Assembly: GCA_963825625.1 (NCBI GenBank)
Contig: CAWGUF010000004.1
Location: 1-64,000 of the forward strand
Source: CAMDPA01 sp963825625
Lineage (GTDB): Bacteria > Pseudomonadota > Alphaproteobacteria > Rhizobiales > Hyphomicrobiaceae
Direction of reading: 5' to 3'
Length of the DNA stretch: 64,000 bases
A program made the position numbers and the translations under genes. The notes below the pieces were generated by a model. It saw only the letters and a program-made list of their open reading frames with translations, was not told the origin of the DNA and did not search any database. Positions 9,101 to 17,031 of the stretch are shown piece by piece. Position 1 is the stretch's first letter, and each line of letters opens with the position of its first letter.

Positions 9101-9645
9101 CGATCGTCGAGCGAATAGGGCGGCTGCTGAAGGCGCCGGTCGGGGTCGCTTCGGAGCCCGGTCGCGGCGCCATATTCCATATGTCACTTGGACGGGTCGA
9201 GCGGGCCCCGCAAACCGCATCGGCCAGCCAGCCGCCGATCTCGGTGGGTGGACTGAAGGGATTCGTCGCCTTGTGCATCGACAATGAACCCTCCGTGCTG
9301 GCCGGGATGGGCACGCTGCTCAGCGGATGGGGCTGCAAGGTGCTGACGGTCTCCAGCATAGAAGAGGCCGTCGAAGTCGCCAGCGGACACACCACGCTGC
9401 TGGACGTGATCCTGGCAGACTATCACCTGGATCGGGGTACGGGTGTGGACGCCATCGAGAAAGTGCGTGCGATAGCAGGACAGGACATTCCGGCCCTCGT
9501 TATCACTGCCGATCATTCGCCCGAGGTCCAGCGTGATCTGCGGGCCAAGGGGCTCATGGTGCTACGCAAGCCGCTGAAAGCCGCTGCCTTGAGGTCGATC
9601 CTGACGCATTTCGCCCAGCGCGGCCGCTCCGCAGCGGCGGAATGA
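6112..9645 (+). CDS. Sodium:solute symporter-histidine kinase hybrid (CrbS-like)
   Basis: A 1,177-residue membrane sensor. Residues ~1-540 form a PutP-type symporter domain with about 13 membrane segments (YCTSWTFFGSVG near the start). A PAS-like segment starts near 655 (GLGVFDKDMQLICW), then a coiled coil (RVRERTAELEQAN). The kinase core has the phospho-acceptor His near 818 (ASHDLMQPLNAARL) and ATP motifs DTGPGIP and GLGLGLSIV. A C-terminal receiver has the acceptor Asp near 1101 in ILADYHLD. This architecture matches CrbS, sensor of the acetate switch. The convergent LuxR-type regulator and the adjacent symporter genes support a carboxylate-uptake circuit; the ligand is inferred. It lies convergent to its regulator with only 42 bp between stops. 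Confidence 0.9.
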   Translation: MFAGWAIVALAVGYVGVLFLIASIGDSARLKERETRPLIYSLSLAVYCTSWTFFGSVGLAAETGYSFIPVYIGPILVFLFGWPLIIRIVRLAKSQNITSVADFLAARYGKSPAVAAIVTVVAVVGTLPYIALQLKAVVISTETLLGGSPLVPIVLPHVGLLETALVAALMLAVFAILFGTRHIDATEHQDGLMLAVAAESIVKLVAFIAVGVFVIWAVFGGVGGFATALKSSTVLQQSFDKPFHGGTWLTVTFLSFVAILLLPRQFHVTVVENHSEREIRWASRLFPVYLVAINLFVVPIAAAGLLILPTGLVEPDMFVLGLPMAKGSDLVTTFAYLGGLSAATAMVVVESVALSIMICNGLVVPMMLRHRIGDLDRREDMAAILLVIRRIAIVAVVLGGYLVYRALGQSQGLAAIGLVSFAAIAQLAPAFFGGLIWRGGTARGAIAGVVAGIAVWAYTLLLPWIVKAGLMPDVIMREGPFGLAILRPQVLFYLSFDPLTHGVLWSMAANVIAYVAVSLWRAPEPIERLQGHLFVRGEVARAQPMPTFRLWRTSVTVADLQATVTRYLGGERAERSFQEYAAGHGIKLDPQAEADIQTLRFTEHLLASAIGAASSRLVMSLLLRRGNVSSPSALKLLDDASEALQYNRDLLQSALDQVRHGLGVFDKDMQLICWNRQFRELLNLSPALGHVGAPLATILRTCAERGDFGDGPVDELVADRMLRLTVTKETFQEHVDGGNRILEIRTASMPQSQGGIVCTLSDITDRVRAAEALARANETLEGRVRERTAELEQANRALALAKAKADDANLDKTRFLAAASHDLMQPLNAARLYTSSLVERSLRDADQTVAYNIDASLGAVEEILSALIDISRMDAGRLEPEITVFCLSELTESLGVEFGPLADQKGLRLRLVHSTQWVRTDRRLLKRVLQNLVANAIKYTDQGTVLVGARLRGDMIRIEVHDTGPGIPADKQALIFKEFHRLDHTRHTAQGLGLGLSIVERIGRLLKAPVGVASEPGRGAIFHMSLGRVERAPQTASASQPPISVGGLKGFVALCIDNEPSVLAGMGTLLSGWGCKVLTVSSIEEAVEVASGHTTLLDVILADYHLDRGTGVDAIEKVRAIAGQDIPALVITADHSPEVQRDLRAKGLMVLRKPLKAAALRSILTHFAQRGRSAAAE

Positions 9646-9687
9646 GCCCTGGCCATGGCTGTGTCGACATGATTTGCCGAGCCGTTC

Positions 9688-10350
9688 TCAGTCGGGTGTG
9701 CCCTGCTGCCAATCGGGTGCGCCGATCTTGCCGATGGCGATCACCGCCTGCGTCCGGCTGTCGACACCAAGCTTCTGCAGAATGGCGGAGACGTGCGCCT
9801 TGATGGTGGCTTCAGAGACGCCAAGCTTATAGGCGATCTGCTTGTTGAGCAGACCTTCTCCCAGCATCATCAGGACACGCATCTGCTGCGGTGTCAGCGT
9901 TGAGATACGTCGCCCCAAGTCTGTAACCTCGGGATCGGTCGCTCCCTCGAGCGAGATACCTGGCGGCGTCCAAACCTGTCCATCCAGCACGGCACGGACC
10001 GCGGCACGGATATCCTCCACAGCGAGCGATTTGGGAACGTAACCCGCAGCACCAAACTCCAGCGCTCGACGCACGGTACCTGCGTCATCGCTGGCGGAGA
10101 CGATCATGACCGGAATCTCTGGGTGTTGGGCTCTCAGAAACAGCAGTCCTGACAATCCCTGAACGCCCGGCATCGCAAGGTCGAGCAGGATCAGATCGAT
10201 ATCCTTGCCGCCGCCAAGAAGTGCAGTGAAGTCGTCCAACGAGCCCGCTTCATCGATCTCTACATCGGCGAGCGCCGAACTCAGCGCCTGGTTCAGCGCA
10301 CCTCTGAAGAGGGGGTGATCGTCAACGATCACAATTCGCTGATTAGCCAT
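9688..10350 (-). CDS. LuxR/NarL-family response regulator (CrbR-like)
   Basis: A 220-residue regulator with an N-terminal receiver (VDDHPLFR; acceptor Asp in ILLDLAMPG; Lys in YVPKSL) and a C-terminal LuxR HTH (LTPQQMRVLMMLGEG, NKQIAYKLGVSEATIKAHV). The ATG at 10350 is preceded by AGGTGG. An upstream in-frame extension to 10464 lacks a ribosome site and is not used. It converges on the hybrid kinase and is divergent from the symporter pair. I infer that it is phosphorylated by that kinase and activates the symporter genes. In known acetate-switch systems the partner also activates acetyl-CoA synthetase, which is not present in this window. Confidence 0.88.
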   Translation of the reverse strand: MANQRIVIVDDHPLFRGALNQALSSALADVEIDEAGSLDDFTALLGGGKDIDLILLDLAMPGVQGLSGLLFLRAQHPEIPVMIVSASDDAGTVRRALEFGAAGYVPKSLAVEDIRAAVRAVLDGQVWTPPGISLEGATDPEVTDLGRRISTLTPQQMRVLMMLGEGLLNKQIAYKLGVSEATIKAHVSAILQKLGVDSRTQAVIAIGKIGAPDWQQGTPD

Positions 10351-10731
10351 CACACCACCTTTCACGTCGCCGGCACCGCCGGGCCGGTTCCGCGCATCGC
10401 CCGGCACGTGATCCGACTGCGACATAACTGCGACATAAAAGCAGCATGGCGCAAGAGTTGACAATAGCCATCAAGGCCGAGGCAGCTTGTCCGGGTGGAC
10501 CCGATCAGCCGCGGTGTTCGGGGTGAATAAGCGCCGCAAGAGACTGTGAATCCGGTGGCGGGCAAGATAGTTTGTCAATCGCGGATCGTGAGGCGTCGCG
10601 CCCGCCTCACGAAGTCCACACTGGCAGGCTCTCTTGGGGCCGGGGCCTGCAGTGCGGGGCCACCGGCAAGGCGCGGCGAGCGCCGGCGAGACGACCGCGT
10701 CAGCAAGGGGCGAGACAGGGGAGTAGAACCG
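10351..10731. promoter_or_regulatory. Divergent control region between regulator and symporter genes
   Basis: About 380 bp separate the regulator start (leftward) from the symporter small-subunit start (rightward). No ORF is supported. This is the natural site for CrbR-type regulation of the transporter. A TTGACA hexamer occurs at 10458-10463 but has no good -10 partner at the right distance. Confidence 0.4.
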
Positions 10732-10989
10732 ATGGACTTCGAGGAACGCAAACCCTACTGGCGCCACACGAAGTGGCAGATGCTGGCAAGCCTGTTGCCT
10801 TTCCTGCTGCTGATCATCGTGCTGCCGCTTTACGTGGACAGATTGAACTCCAACAAGTTTCTCGGGTTTCCCCTGGGTTACTTCATGATGGGCCACGGCA
10901 TTCTGCTGCTTGCCATCTTCACCGTCGCCTCGTTCATCAACAGGCAGGATGCCATCGACCATTGGCATGGAGCGAATGAAGATGTCTGA
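10732..10989 (+). CDS. Sodium:solute symporter small subunit (DUF4212)
   Basis: An 85-residue inner-membrane protein with two membrane segments (LASLLPFLLLIIVLPLYV and YFMMGHGILLLAIFTVAS). The layout, including an aromatic N-terminus (YWRHTKWQM) and an end near FINRQD, is that of small subunits that pair with VC_2705-type symporters. The ATG at 10732 follows a GGGGAG ribosome site. It precedes the large subunit by 55 bp in the same direction, forming a two-gene operon. Its exact role in transport is not established in the family. Confidence 0.85.
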   Translation: MDFEERKPYWRHTKWQMLASLLPFLLLIIVLPLYVDRLNSNKFLGFPLGYFMMGHGILLLAIFTVASFINRQDAIDHWHGANEDV

Positions 10990-11044
10990 TCGGCTTTGCC
11001 GGTCACCTCGACCTTCCGCCCAAACCTGAGCCCGGCGGGGAAAC

Positions 11045-12883
11045 ATGGCCACAACGACGATCCACCGACGCCTCGTCAACCCACGGCTCGGCACCTTCTT
11101 CAGCATATTTGTCAGTCTGCTTGCCGCTTTGGTGCTCATGCTGCTCATCTTCGAGCAGTTGGGCGTGTCCGATGCCATCCTGCGAATGGCCATGCTGGCG
11201 GGACCACTGATTCTATTTGCTGCCATTGGTGCGGCTGGCCGCACACGCGAGCCATTGGAGTACTTCGCGGGCGGAAGACGGGTGCCGGCTGTCTACACCG
11301 GTCTGGCGATGGCCGGATCGGCCGTGGGTGCCACCGGCATCGTCGCAGGCACCGGACTGTTCTTCCTGAACGGGCACGACGCGTGGTGCATCGCGATCGG
11401 CATCTGGGCCGGCTTCGTGGCGATGGCACTGCTCGTGGCCCCATATCTGCGCAAATTCGGTGCCTTTACGGTACCCGGCTATTTCGGTCGACGTTTCGAC
11501 AGCCGGCTGCTGCGGCTGACGGCCGCCAGCACGCTTTTTGTTCCAATGCTGCTGATCGCAACGGCGGAACTGAAAGTGGGCCTGTTCGCCGCCGCATGGC
11601 TTTCCGGTACGTCCACGGCCGCCATGGCTCCGCTGCTGATCGGTGCTCTCGTCAGCATCCTCGTGCTCGGCGGCATGCGCTCGCTGGGATGGTCGAACAC
11701 GGCGCAGGCGATTGCTGCGCTTCTGGCGATGACAATACCGGTTGCAATCGTCGCTGCTTTCGAGACCAATCTCCCTTTGCCGCAATTGAGCCACGGGCCG
11801 GTTCTGCGCGGGATTGGCCGGCAGGAGGCGGCGTTAGGCGTGCCAATCCCGATCGCGACGGCGCTGGCGCTGGATTTCGCTGGCACCGGCCTTACCGCGC
11901 TCTCGCATCGCATAGCGGCCCCCTATGCGACTGTCGGACCTGTCTCCTTCATCCTGCTCAGTCTCAGCATCATGTGCGGCATTGCAGCTGCCCCGTGGTT
12001 GTTGCCGCGCTGCGGTTGCACGCCCGGCGTCTATGAAGCCCGCAAGTCGACCGCGTGGGCGATCGTGTTCGCGGGCGTGATGCTGATCACTGCAGCATCG
12101 ATCGCCGTCTTCATGCGCAATCTGGTGATGGACGAACTGGTGGGTCTTGCACCAGGCAAGCTTCCGGAGTGGTTCGAACGCTTGCGCTCGCTCCGGGCGG
12201 CGGGCGTAGAAGGCAATCTGTCGAGCCTGCCGATCACCAGCTTCAGCTTCAAGCGTGACACTGTCCTGTTCGCCTTGCCGATCGCGGCCGGCTTCTCTGA
12301 TGTCGTGTTGTACATGGCGCTAGCCGGAGCGGTGGCAGCGGCGCTGCTTGCGGCGGGGGCAGCCGTCTGCGCACTTGGCAACATGCTGTCGGAGGACGGC
12401 ATCGGCGGGCTCGTCTGGGAGCCACTGCCGGCCAGGTTACGCCTGGGGCTGGCGCGTGGCGCAATGATCGGAGCAACGGTGCTGGCGGGCTGGATAGCGG
12501 TGGCAATTCCCGCCGATCCCTTGGATCTGGTGCTGTGGGCGCTGGCATTGTCAGCTTCGTCCGTCTTCCCTGTTGTGGTTCTGTCTATCTGGTGGAAGCG
12601 GCTGAACGTGGCCGGCGCGATCGCCGGTTTGACGGTTGGGTTCGCGGTCGCGCTGCTGGCCATTCTGGCTGGCGAAGCGGCATGGCTGGGCATGCCCGGC
12701 GAGTTGGCAGCCGTGTTCGGCATGCCGGCAAGTTTCCTGGCCAGCGTCGTGACAACTCGGCTGACGCCCGCACCGGACCGGCTGGTACAGCAATTGGTGC
12801 GCGACATGCGCCTTCCCGGCGGCGAGACGATGCAGGATCGCGAGGCGCGGCTGCAACGCCTCAAGCACCTGCAGAGCAATTGA
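11045..12883 (+). CDS. Sodium:solute symporter large subunit (VC_2705-type)
   Basis: A 612-residue transporter with about 13 predicted membrane helices. It has SSS-family features such as EYFAGGRRVPAVYTGLAMAGSAVG near residue 80 and FAGTGLTALSH mid-protein. It follows the small-subunit gene and probably forms a complex with it. The neighbouring sensor kinase has its own symporter domain of the same superfamily, so sensing and uptake likely concern the same or related carboxylates. Acetate or another short-chain acid is a reasonable guess, but the substrate cannot be read from sequence. Confidence 0.87.
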   Translation: MATTTIHRRLVNPRLGTFFSIFVSLLAALVLMLLIFEQLGVSDAILRMAMLAGPLILFAAIGAAGRTREPLEYFAGGRRVPAVYTGLAMAGSAVGATGIVAGTGLFFLNGHDAWCIAIGIWAGFVAMALLVAPYLRKFGAFTVPGYFGRRFDSRLLRLTAASTLFVPMLLIATAELKVGLFAAAWLSGTSTAAMAPLLIGALVSILVLGGMRSLGWSNTAQAIAALLAMTIPVAIVAAFETNLPLPQLSHGPVLRGIGRQEAALGVPIPIATALALDFAGTGLTALSHRIAAPYATVGPVSFILLSLSIMCGIAAAPWLLPRCGCTPGVYEARKSTAWAIVFAGVMLITAASIAVFMRNLVMDELVGLAPGKLPEWFERLRSLRAAGVEGNLSSLPITSFSFKRDTVLFALPIAAGFSDVVLYMALAGAVAAALLAAGAAVCALGNMLSEDGIGGLVWEPLPARLRLGLARGAMIGATVLAGWIAVAIPADPLDLVLWALALSASSVFPVVVLSIWWKRLNVAGAIAGLTVGFAVALLAILAGEAAWLGMPGELAAVFGMPASFLASVVTTRLTPAPDRLVQQLVRDMRLPGGETMQDREARLQRLKHLQSN

Positions 12884-13018
12884 CCTGGCACACGGTGATT
12901 ACCTGTCCGGCGACTTGAGGGTTGCACCCGCCGCGTCGGGACGATAAGCGCTGGACTGCCGGATTGGGTCCCGGATGCCTTGGGCTGCGCCAATCTGCAC
13001 GCGAGGAGCCTCGACTAG

Positions 13019-13981
13019 ATGAGCATGAACGATCGCCTGGGCCTGTACGCCCCGATAGAACCATACATGCAGGCGCGCATGTCCGTTGGCGGCGGGCATG
13101 AGATCTACTACGAGCAAAGTGGAAACCCCTCAGGCATTCCAGTGCTCGTCGTGCATGGCGGGCCCGGCGGTGGTTCCAACCCGACGATGCGCCGATGCCA
13201 CGAACCGCACCGCTACCGCATCATCCTCTTCGACCAGCGAGGCTGTGGCCGCTCCACGCCGCATGCCAGCCTAGAGGCCAACACGACCTGGGATCTCGTT
13301 GCCGACATGGAACGGCTGCGGAAGGAGCTCGACATCGAGCAGTGGCAGTTGTTCGGCGGCTCCTGGGGATCGACGCTGTCGCTTGCCTACGCACAGGCCC
13401 ATCCAGAACGAGTCAGCTCGATCATATTGCGCGGCGTGTTTCTGCTGCGGAAAGCGGAACTCGACTGGTTCTATCAGGGGGGGGCGGGGTGGATATATCC
13501 TGACGCCTACGAGCGCTATCTGGCGACGATCCCCGCCGAGGAGCGGGCGGATATGGTCGCGGCCTACTACCGGCGCCTGACCAGTCCGGACCGGGCGGCG
13601 CAGGTCGAGGCGGCGAAGGCGTGGAGTGTCTGGGAAGGCTCGACGCTGTCGCTTCGGGAAGACCCTGATCGGATCAGGCATTTCGCGAACGAGCTTTACG
13701 CCCTGGCGTTCGCCCGGATCGAATGCCACTACTTCATCAATCGCGGCTTCTTCGAGGCCGACGGCCAATTGCTACGCGATGCCTACAGAATCGCCGAAAT
13801 ACCTGGCGTCATCGTGCACGGGAGATATGACGTGTGCACGCCGCTGCGCAATGCGTGGGACCTGAAGCGGGCATGGCCGAAAGCCGACTTGCGCATCGTT
13901 CCCGACGCGGGCCATGCGATGACCGAGCCCGGCATCATCCACGAGCTGATCTCAGCCACGCGCATGATGAGCCGCATGTAA
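13019..13981 (+). CDS. pip: Prolyl aminopeptidase
   Basis: A 320-residue alpha/beta-hydrolase of peptidase family S33 that removes N-terminal proline from peptides in the cytoplasm. The oxyanion segment is VHGGPGGGSNP, the nucleophile is Ser in GGSWGSTLSLAYA, the catalytic Asp is in GRYDVCTP and the His is in DAGHAM near the C-terminus. Length and motif order match bacterial Pip. The ATG at 13019 has GAGGAG about ten bases upstream. It appears to be transcribed alone. Confidence 0.95.
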   Translation: MSMNDRLGLYAPIEPYMQARMSVGGGHEIYYEQSGNPSGIPVLVVHGGPGGGSNPTMRRCHEPHRYRIILFDQRGCGRSTPHASLEANTTWDLVADMERLRKELDIEQWQLFGGSWGSTLSLAYAQAHPERVSSIILRGVFLLRKAELDWFYQGGAGWIYPDAYERYLATIPAEERADMVAAYYRRLTSPDRAAQVEAAKAWSVWEGSTLSLREDPDRIRHFANELYALAFARIECHYFINRGFFEADGQLLRDAYRIAEIPGVIVHGRYDVCTPLRNAWDLKRAWPKADLRIVPDAGHAMTEPGIIHELISATRMMSRM

Positions 13982-14044
13982 CGCGATCAGGGTTCTCGTG
14001 GCGGCACCGCCGGTCGTTCGATTGCAGCCTGCGGGTGGTGCTCG

Positions 14045-14716
14045 CTACCACCCGAACAGGCTGCCAATCAACCTCGGCAGATTGCTCTCGAAGCAGAATG
14101 CCTGACCGGCCTGGCAGGCGACCTCGTGCGAGCCTTTCCAGATCATCTCCAGCGCGACCCAGAGGATCACAAGCAGGCCTATCCATGTGATCCAGGGATA
14201 CTTGACCAGCAGCTTGGCGATGTAATGGGACGCCACTGCCATCATGACAATGGCAACTGCCAGCCCGAGCACGAGGACGCCTGTGGAGCCTTTTGCCGCT
14301 CCGGCGACAGCCAAAACGTTATCAAGCGACATCGTGATGTCGGCCAACATGACCTGGACGACGGCTGGCCAGAACTGCATGTAGGTGGGTGCGCCGGCAG
14401 CATGGGCGCCGGTCTCCTCCTGCTCGTGGCTGCCGGCGATTATCTCTCGATACATCTTCCAGCAAACGAACAAGAGCAGGATGCCGCCGGCCAGCGTGAG
14501 GCCGATAATCTGCAGCAACTGGGTTGTGACGGCCGCGAACCCGATGCGCATCACCACGGCTGCCGCGATACCCCAGAAGATAACCTTGGCGCGAATGTTG
14601 GGGGCAACGCGCGATGCTACCAAGCCGACCACGACCGCGTTATCGCCCGCAAGTACGAGGTCGATCATGATCACATTGAGAACCGGCAACCAGTTCTCCG
14701 CGATCCAAGCCATCAT
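14045..14716 (-). CDS. TerC-family integral membrane protein (YjbE-like)
   Basis: A 223-residue protein with seven or so membrane segments and the two TerC signature segments with acidic residues inside membranes: DLVLAGDNAVVV near the N-terminus and DITMSLDNVLAVAG in the second half. Family members are linked to metal-ion (often manganese) export or metalation of exported proteins. The ATG at 14716 follows AAGGTAA; the next codon is also ATG. No manganese riboswitch could be recognised upstream. The C-terminus carries two Cys (VACQAGQAFCF). Confidence 0.85.
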   Translation of the reverse strand: MMAWIAENWLPVLNVIMIDLVLAGDNAVVVGLVASRVAPNIRAKVIFWGIAAAVVMRIGFAAVTTQLLQIIGLTLAGGILLLFVCWKMYREIIAGSHEQEETGAHAAGAPTYMQFWPAVVQVMLADITMSLDNVLAVAGAAKGSTGVLVLGLAVAIVMMAVASHYIAKLLVKYPWITWIGLLVILWVALEMIWKGSHEVACQAGQAFCFESNLPRLIGSLFGW

Positions 14717-14873
14717 GGGATTTACCTTGCGAAAGGGTGAGCCGGGGGCCGCCACGGCACTCCCGACGGAAGAGTAGCCCCCTTCAGATCGCGGGTGTCA
14801 GGCCGATCAAGCAGATTGCCAAAGTCTGGACGCGCTCCCCCAACAGAGCATGCAGAAATCTGGGCATGCCTTC

Positions 14874-14893
14874 TAAAAAGCGCAAGAGCGCTG
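14874..14893 (-). terminator. Rho-independent terminator downstream of rpsI
   Basis: Read on the minus strand, AGCGC, a four-base loop TCTT and GCGCT are followed by TTTT. It lies about 160 bp past the rpsI stop and would end the rplM-rpsI transcript before the TerC gene. Confidence 0.6.
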
Positions 14894-15051
14894 TCGATGC
14901 CTGGGAGGTAAATCTGTTTTGCCGGCAGGGCTGGCCGCTGCCACAGGGTTCGGTGTAAACGTCTCGACCAGACAGCAACCGCGCCAGCACCTGCATCCGC
15001 AGTCTTCCAACCACGGTCTGCGGACTGGACGTCCGCAGACCGGTAGCCTGA

Positions 15052-15546
15052 TCAGCGCTTGGAGAACTGGAAGCTACGGCGAGCCTTGACCTTGCCGTAC
15101 TTCTTGCGCTCGACGACGCGGCTGTCACGGGTGAGGAAGCCGCCGCGCTTCAGCACCGGGCGCAACTCCGGCTCGTAATAGGTGAGCGCCTTGGAAAGGC
15201 CATGCCGCACCGCTCCGGCCTGCCCGGACAAGCCACCGCCAGTAACAGTGGCCATGATGTCGTACTGATCGAGCCGATTCGCGGTGTCCAGGGGCTGCTT
15301 GAGAAGCATCTGCAGAACCGGACGAGCGAAATAGGCCACGTAATCCTTGTTGTTGATCGTGATGCGGCCGTTACCGGGCTTCACCCAAACCCGCGCAATC
15401 GCATTCTTGCGCTTGCCGGTCGCGTAAGCCCGACCGAATTTGTCGAGTTTTTGAACATGAACGGGCCCGGCAGCGGCTGCCTCGCCGGAAGCGCCCGCGC
15501 CGGTCAGGCTGCCAAGGTCCTGCAAAGATTTGGTCTCGTCGGCCAT
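15052..15546 (-). CDS. rpsI: 30S ribosomal protein S9
   Basis: A 164-residue protein with the S9 signature (ATGKRKNAIARVWV, GQAGAVRHGLSKAL) and the conserved basic C-terminus that ends SFQFSKR and reaches the ribosomal P site. About 35 acidic, Ala/Gly-rich residues precede the core; such extensions are normal in alphaproteobacteria. It sits four bases downstream of rplM, forming the standard L13-S9 operon. Confidence 0.98.
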   Translation of the reverse strand: MADETKSLQDLGSLTGAGASGEAAAAGPVHVQKLDKFGRAYATGKRKNAIARVWVKPGNGRITINNKDYVAYFARPVLQMLLKQPLDTANRLDQYDIMATVTGGGLSGQAGAVRHGLSKALTYYEPELRPVLKRGGFLTRDSRVVERKKYGKVKARRSFQFSKR

Positions 15547-15550
15547 CGGC

Positions 15551-16012
15551 TCAGTCCCTTGCGTTCTTGCGGTTCATCGCGGCGACATCGAGTGTCACGG
15601 GGTTCTGTGCCGCATGCGGATGGTCAGGCCCCTTGTAGACCTTGAGATTGCGCATCAACCGGCGCTGCAACGGGCCGCGGCGCATCATCCGCTCGACCGC
15701 CATTTCCACGATCCGCTCCGGAAACTTGCCTTCCAGGATCATCTTCGGCGTGCGCGTCTTGATGCCGCCGGGATAGCCGGTGTGGTGGTGATACTGCTTG
15801 TCGACGTACTTGTTGCCGGTGAACACGACCTTGTCGGCGTTGACGACTATGACGTTGTCGCCGGTATCCACATGCGGCGTGTAGGTCGGCTTGTGCTTGC
15901 CTTTGAGGCGCATGGCAATGAGAGAGGCGAGGCGCCCGACGACCAATCCCTTGGCGTCGATCACGACCCACTTCTTCTCCACCTCGCCGGGCTTGGCGAC
16001 GTAGGTTCGCAT
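15551..16012 (-). CDS. rplM: 50S ribosomal protein L13
   Basis: A 153-residue L13: N-terminus MRTYVAKPGEVEKKWVVIDA, central GDNVIVVNA, then YHHHTGYPGG and AVERMMRRGPL near the C-terminus. The ATG at 16012 was chosen by homology; the frame stays open further upstream to 16078 without similarity. First gene of the rplM-rpsI operon. In E. coli L13 regulates its own operon; whether that holds here is unknown. Confidence 0.97.
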   Translation of the reverse strand: MRTYVAKPGEVEKKWVVIDAKGLVVGRLASLIAMRLKGKHKPTYTPHVDTGDNVIVVNADKVVFTGNKYVDKQYHHHTGYPGGIKTRTPKMILEGKFPERIVEMAVERMMRRGPLQRRLMRNLKVYKGPDHPHAAQNPVTLDVAAMNRKNARD

Positions 16013-16093
16013 GGCAGTCCCGTTCCTTGTAAACGGTGCGCAGTAGAAAGCCCGGCACCAGCAGGCTGTTGCGACCAACGTCGCTCAATGCCA

Positions 16094-16122
16094 CATCTAA
16101 AGCAACACAACAAGAATCGTCA
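16094..16122 (-). promoter_or_regulatory. Sigma-70-type promoter of rplM-rpsI
   Basis: On the minus strand TTGACG (16122-16117) and TTAGAT (16099-16094) are separated by exactly 17 bases, in an AT-rich segment. Transcription would start near 16087, leaving a leader of about 75 bases before the L13 ATG. The rest of the 410-bp gap up to 16422 has no ORF and presumably also holds the rightward promoter of the next gene. Confidence 0.6.
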
Positions 16123-16422
16123 ATTTCATTTTTCTCATCCAAATCAATGCCTTGCTATTGGTGGTAAAATAATACCTTCTGTGTGGTGATATCTTACCTT
16201 GAAAGTCCGAGCGCCGAGCCCATTCGTGTGTCCCAAACTCAACAGCTCAACAGCTGACGGCGATACGGGATTTGCCGCTGACACGATAATGCCTACGTCT
16301 TGGCGCAGACGGATCTGCCCATAGGGCCAACAACAGCGTAATGTCCCTTAATCGGCCAGCCGGTCGAGGCCGGCTTGCCAATCTCGATACGAAACCCAAC
16401 CTCCTGCACCATACCGGAGAAG

Positions 16423-16995
16423 ATGATCATGCCTCTTTCGCCCCGCCTGCTGCGGCAAGCAGCGAAGTCGCTCGCGGTTCTACTTGCGACGCTGTTTATT
16501 GCCAGCGCAACGCTGCCGGCGATCGCCCAGCAACAAGGGCAGAACGACCAGCCGGCCACCGCCGATGTCAACCAGATCAAGCTGACCGAAAAGCACGTCC
16601 AGGGCTTCCTTGGCGCGCAAAAGGACCTGCTGGCAATCACTGCCAAGCTGGAGGCGGCCGGCGACACGATCGATGCCAAGCTGCAAAAGGAGCTGGACGA
16701 TATCGGCGCCAAGAACGGCTTCAAGGACTTCGCCGATTTCGACGAAATCCGGTCAAATATCCTGCTGGTTCTCGCTGGCATCGATCCGGACAACGGCAGC
16801 TATACGGATCCGGCCGAACTCATCAAGAAGGACATCGAGGCGATCAAGGCCGATAAAGAGCTGTCGGCGGCGGACCGCAAAGCGCAGCTCGACGAAATGA
16901 ACCTCGCGCTGAAGGAATACCAGCCGCTCAAGTACAAAGAGAACATCGAGGTCGTGAAGAAGTTTGCCAAGCAGATCGACGAGGCTCTAAAATAG
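16423..16995 (+). CDS. Exported hypothetical protein
   Basis: A 190-residue protein with a clear signal peptide (AKSLAVLLATLFIASATLP, cleavage after IAQ). The mature part is helical and rich in Lys, Asp and Glu (KHVQGFLGAQKDLLAITAKL, KKDIEAIKADKEL, EVVKKFAKQIDEALK). I do not recognise the family with certainty; a periplasmic helical protein is the safest description. The ATG at 16423 follows CGGAGAAG. It lies alone between rplM and a hydratase gene. Confidence 0.7.
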   Translation: MIMPLSPRLLRQAAKSLAVLLATLFIASATLPAIAQQQGQNDQPATADVNQIKLTEKHVQGFLGAQKDLLAITAKLEAAGDTIDAKLQKELDDIGAKNGFKDFADFDEIRSNILLVLAGIDPDNGSYTDPAELIKKDIEAIKADKELSAADRKAQLDEMNLALKEYQPLKYKENIEVVKKFAKQIDEALK

Positions 16996-17031
16996 CCGTC
17001 TTGACGACGTCCCAAGTCACGGCGGTTCGGC

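Noticed and set aside
10458..10463. TTGACA as a -35 box for the symporter operon
   Set aside because: No acceptable -10 hexamer lies 16-18 bases downstream on that strand.
14717..15000. Manganese (yybP-ykoY) riboswitch upstream of the TerC gene
   Set aside because: Only a loose match to the GGGGAGUA-type loop was found and the paired helices could not be drawn.
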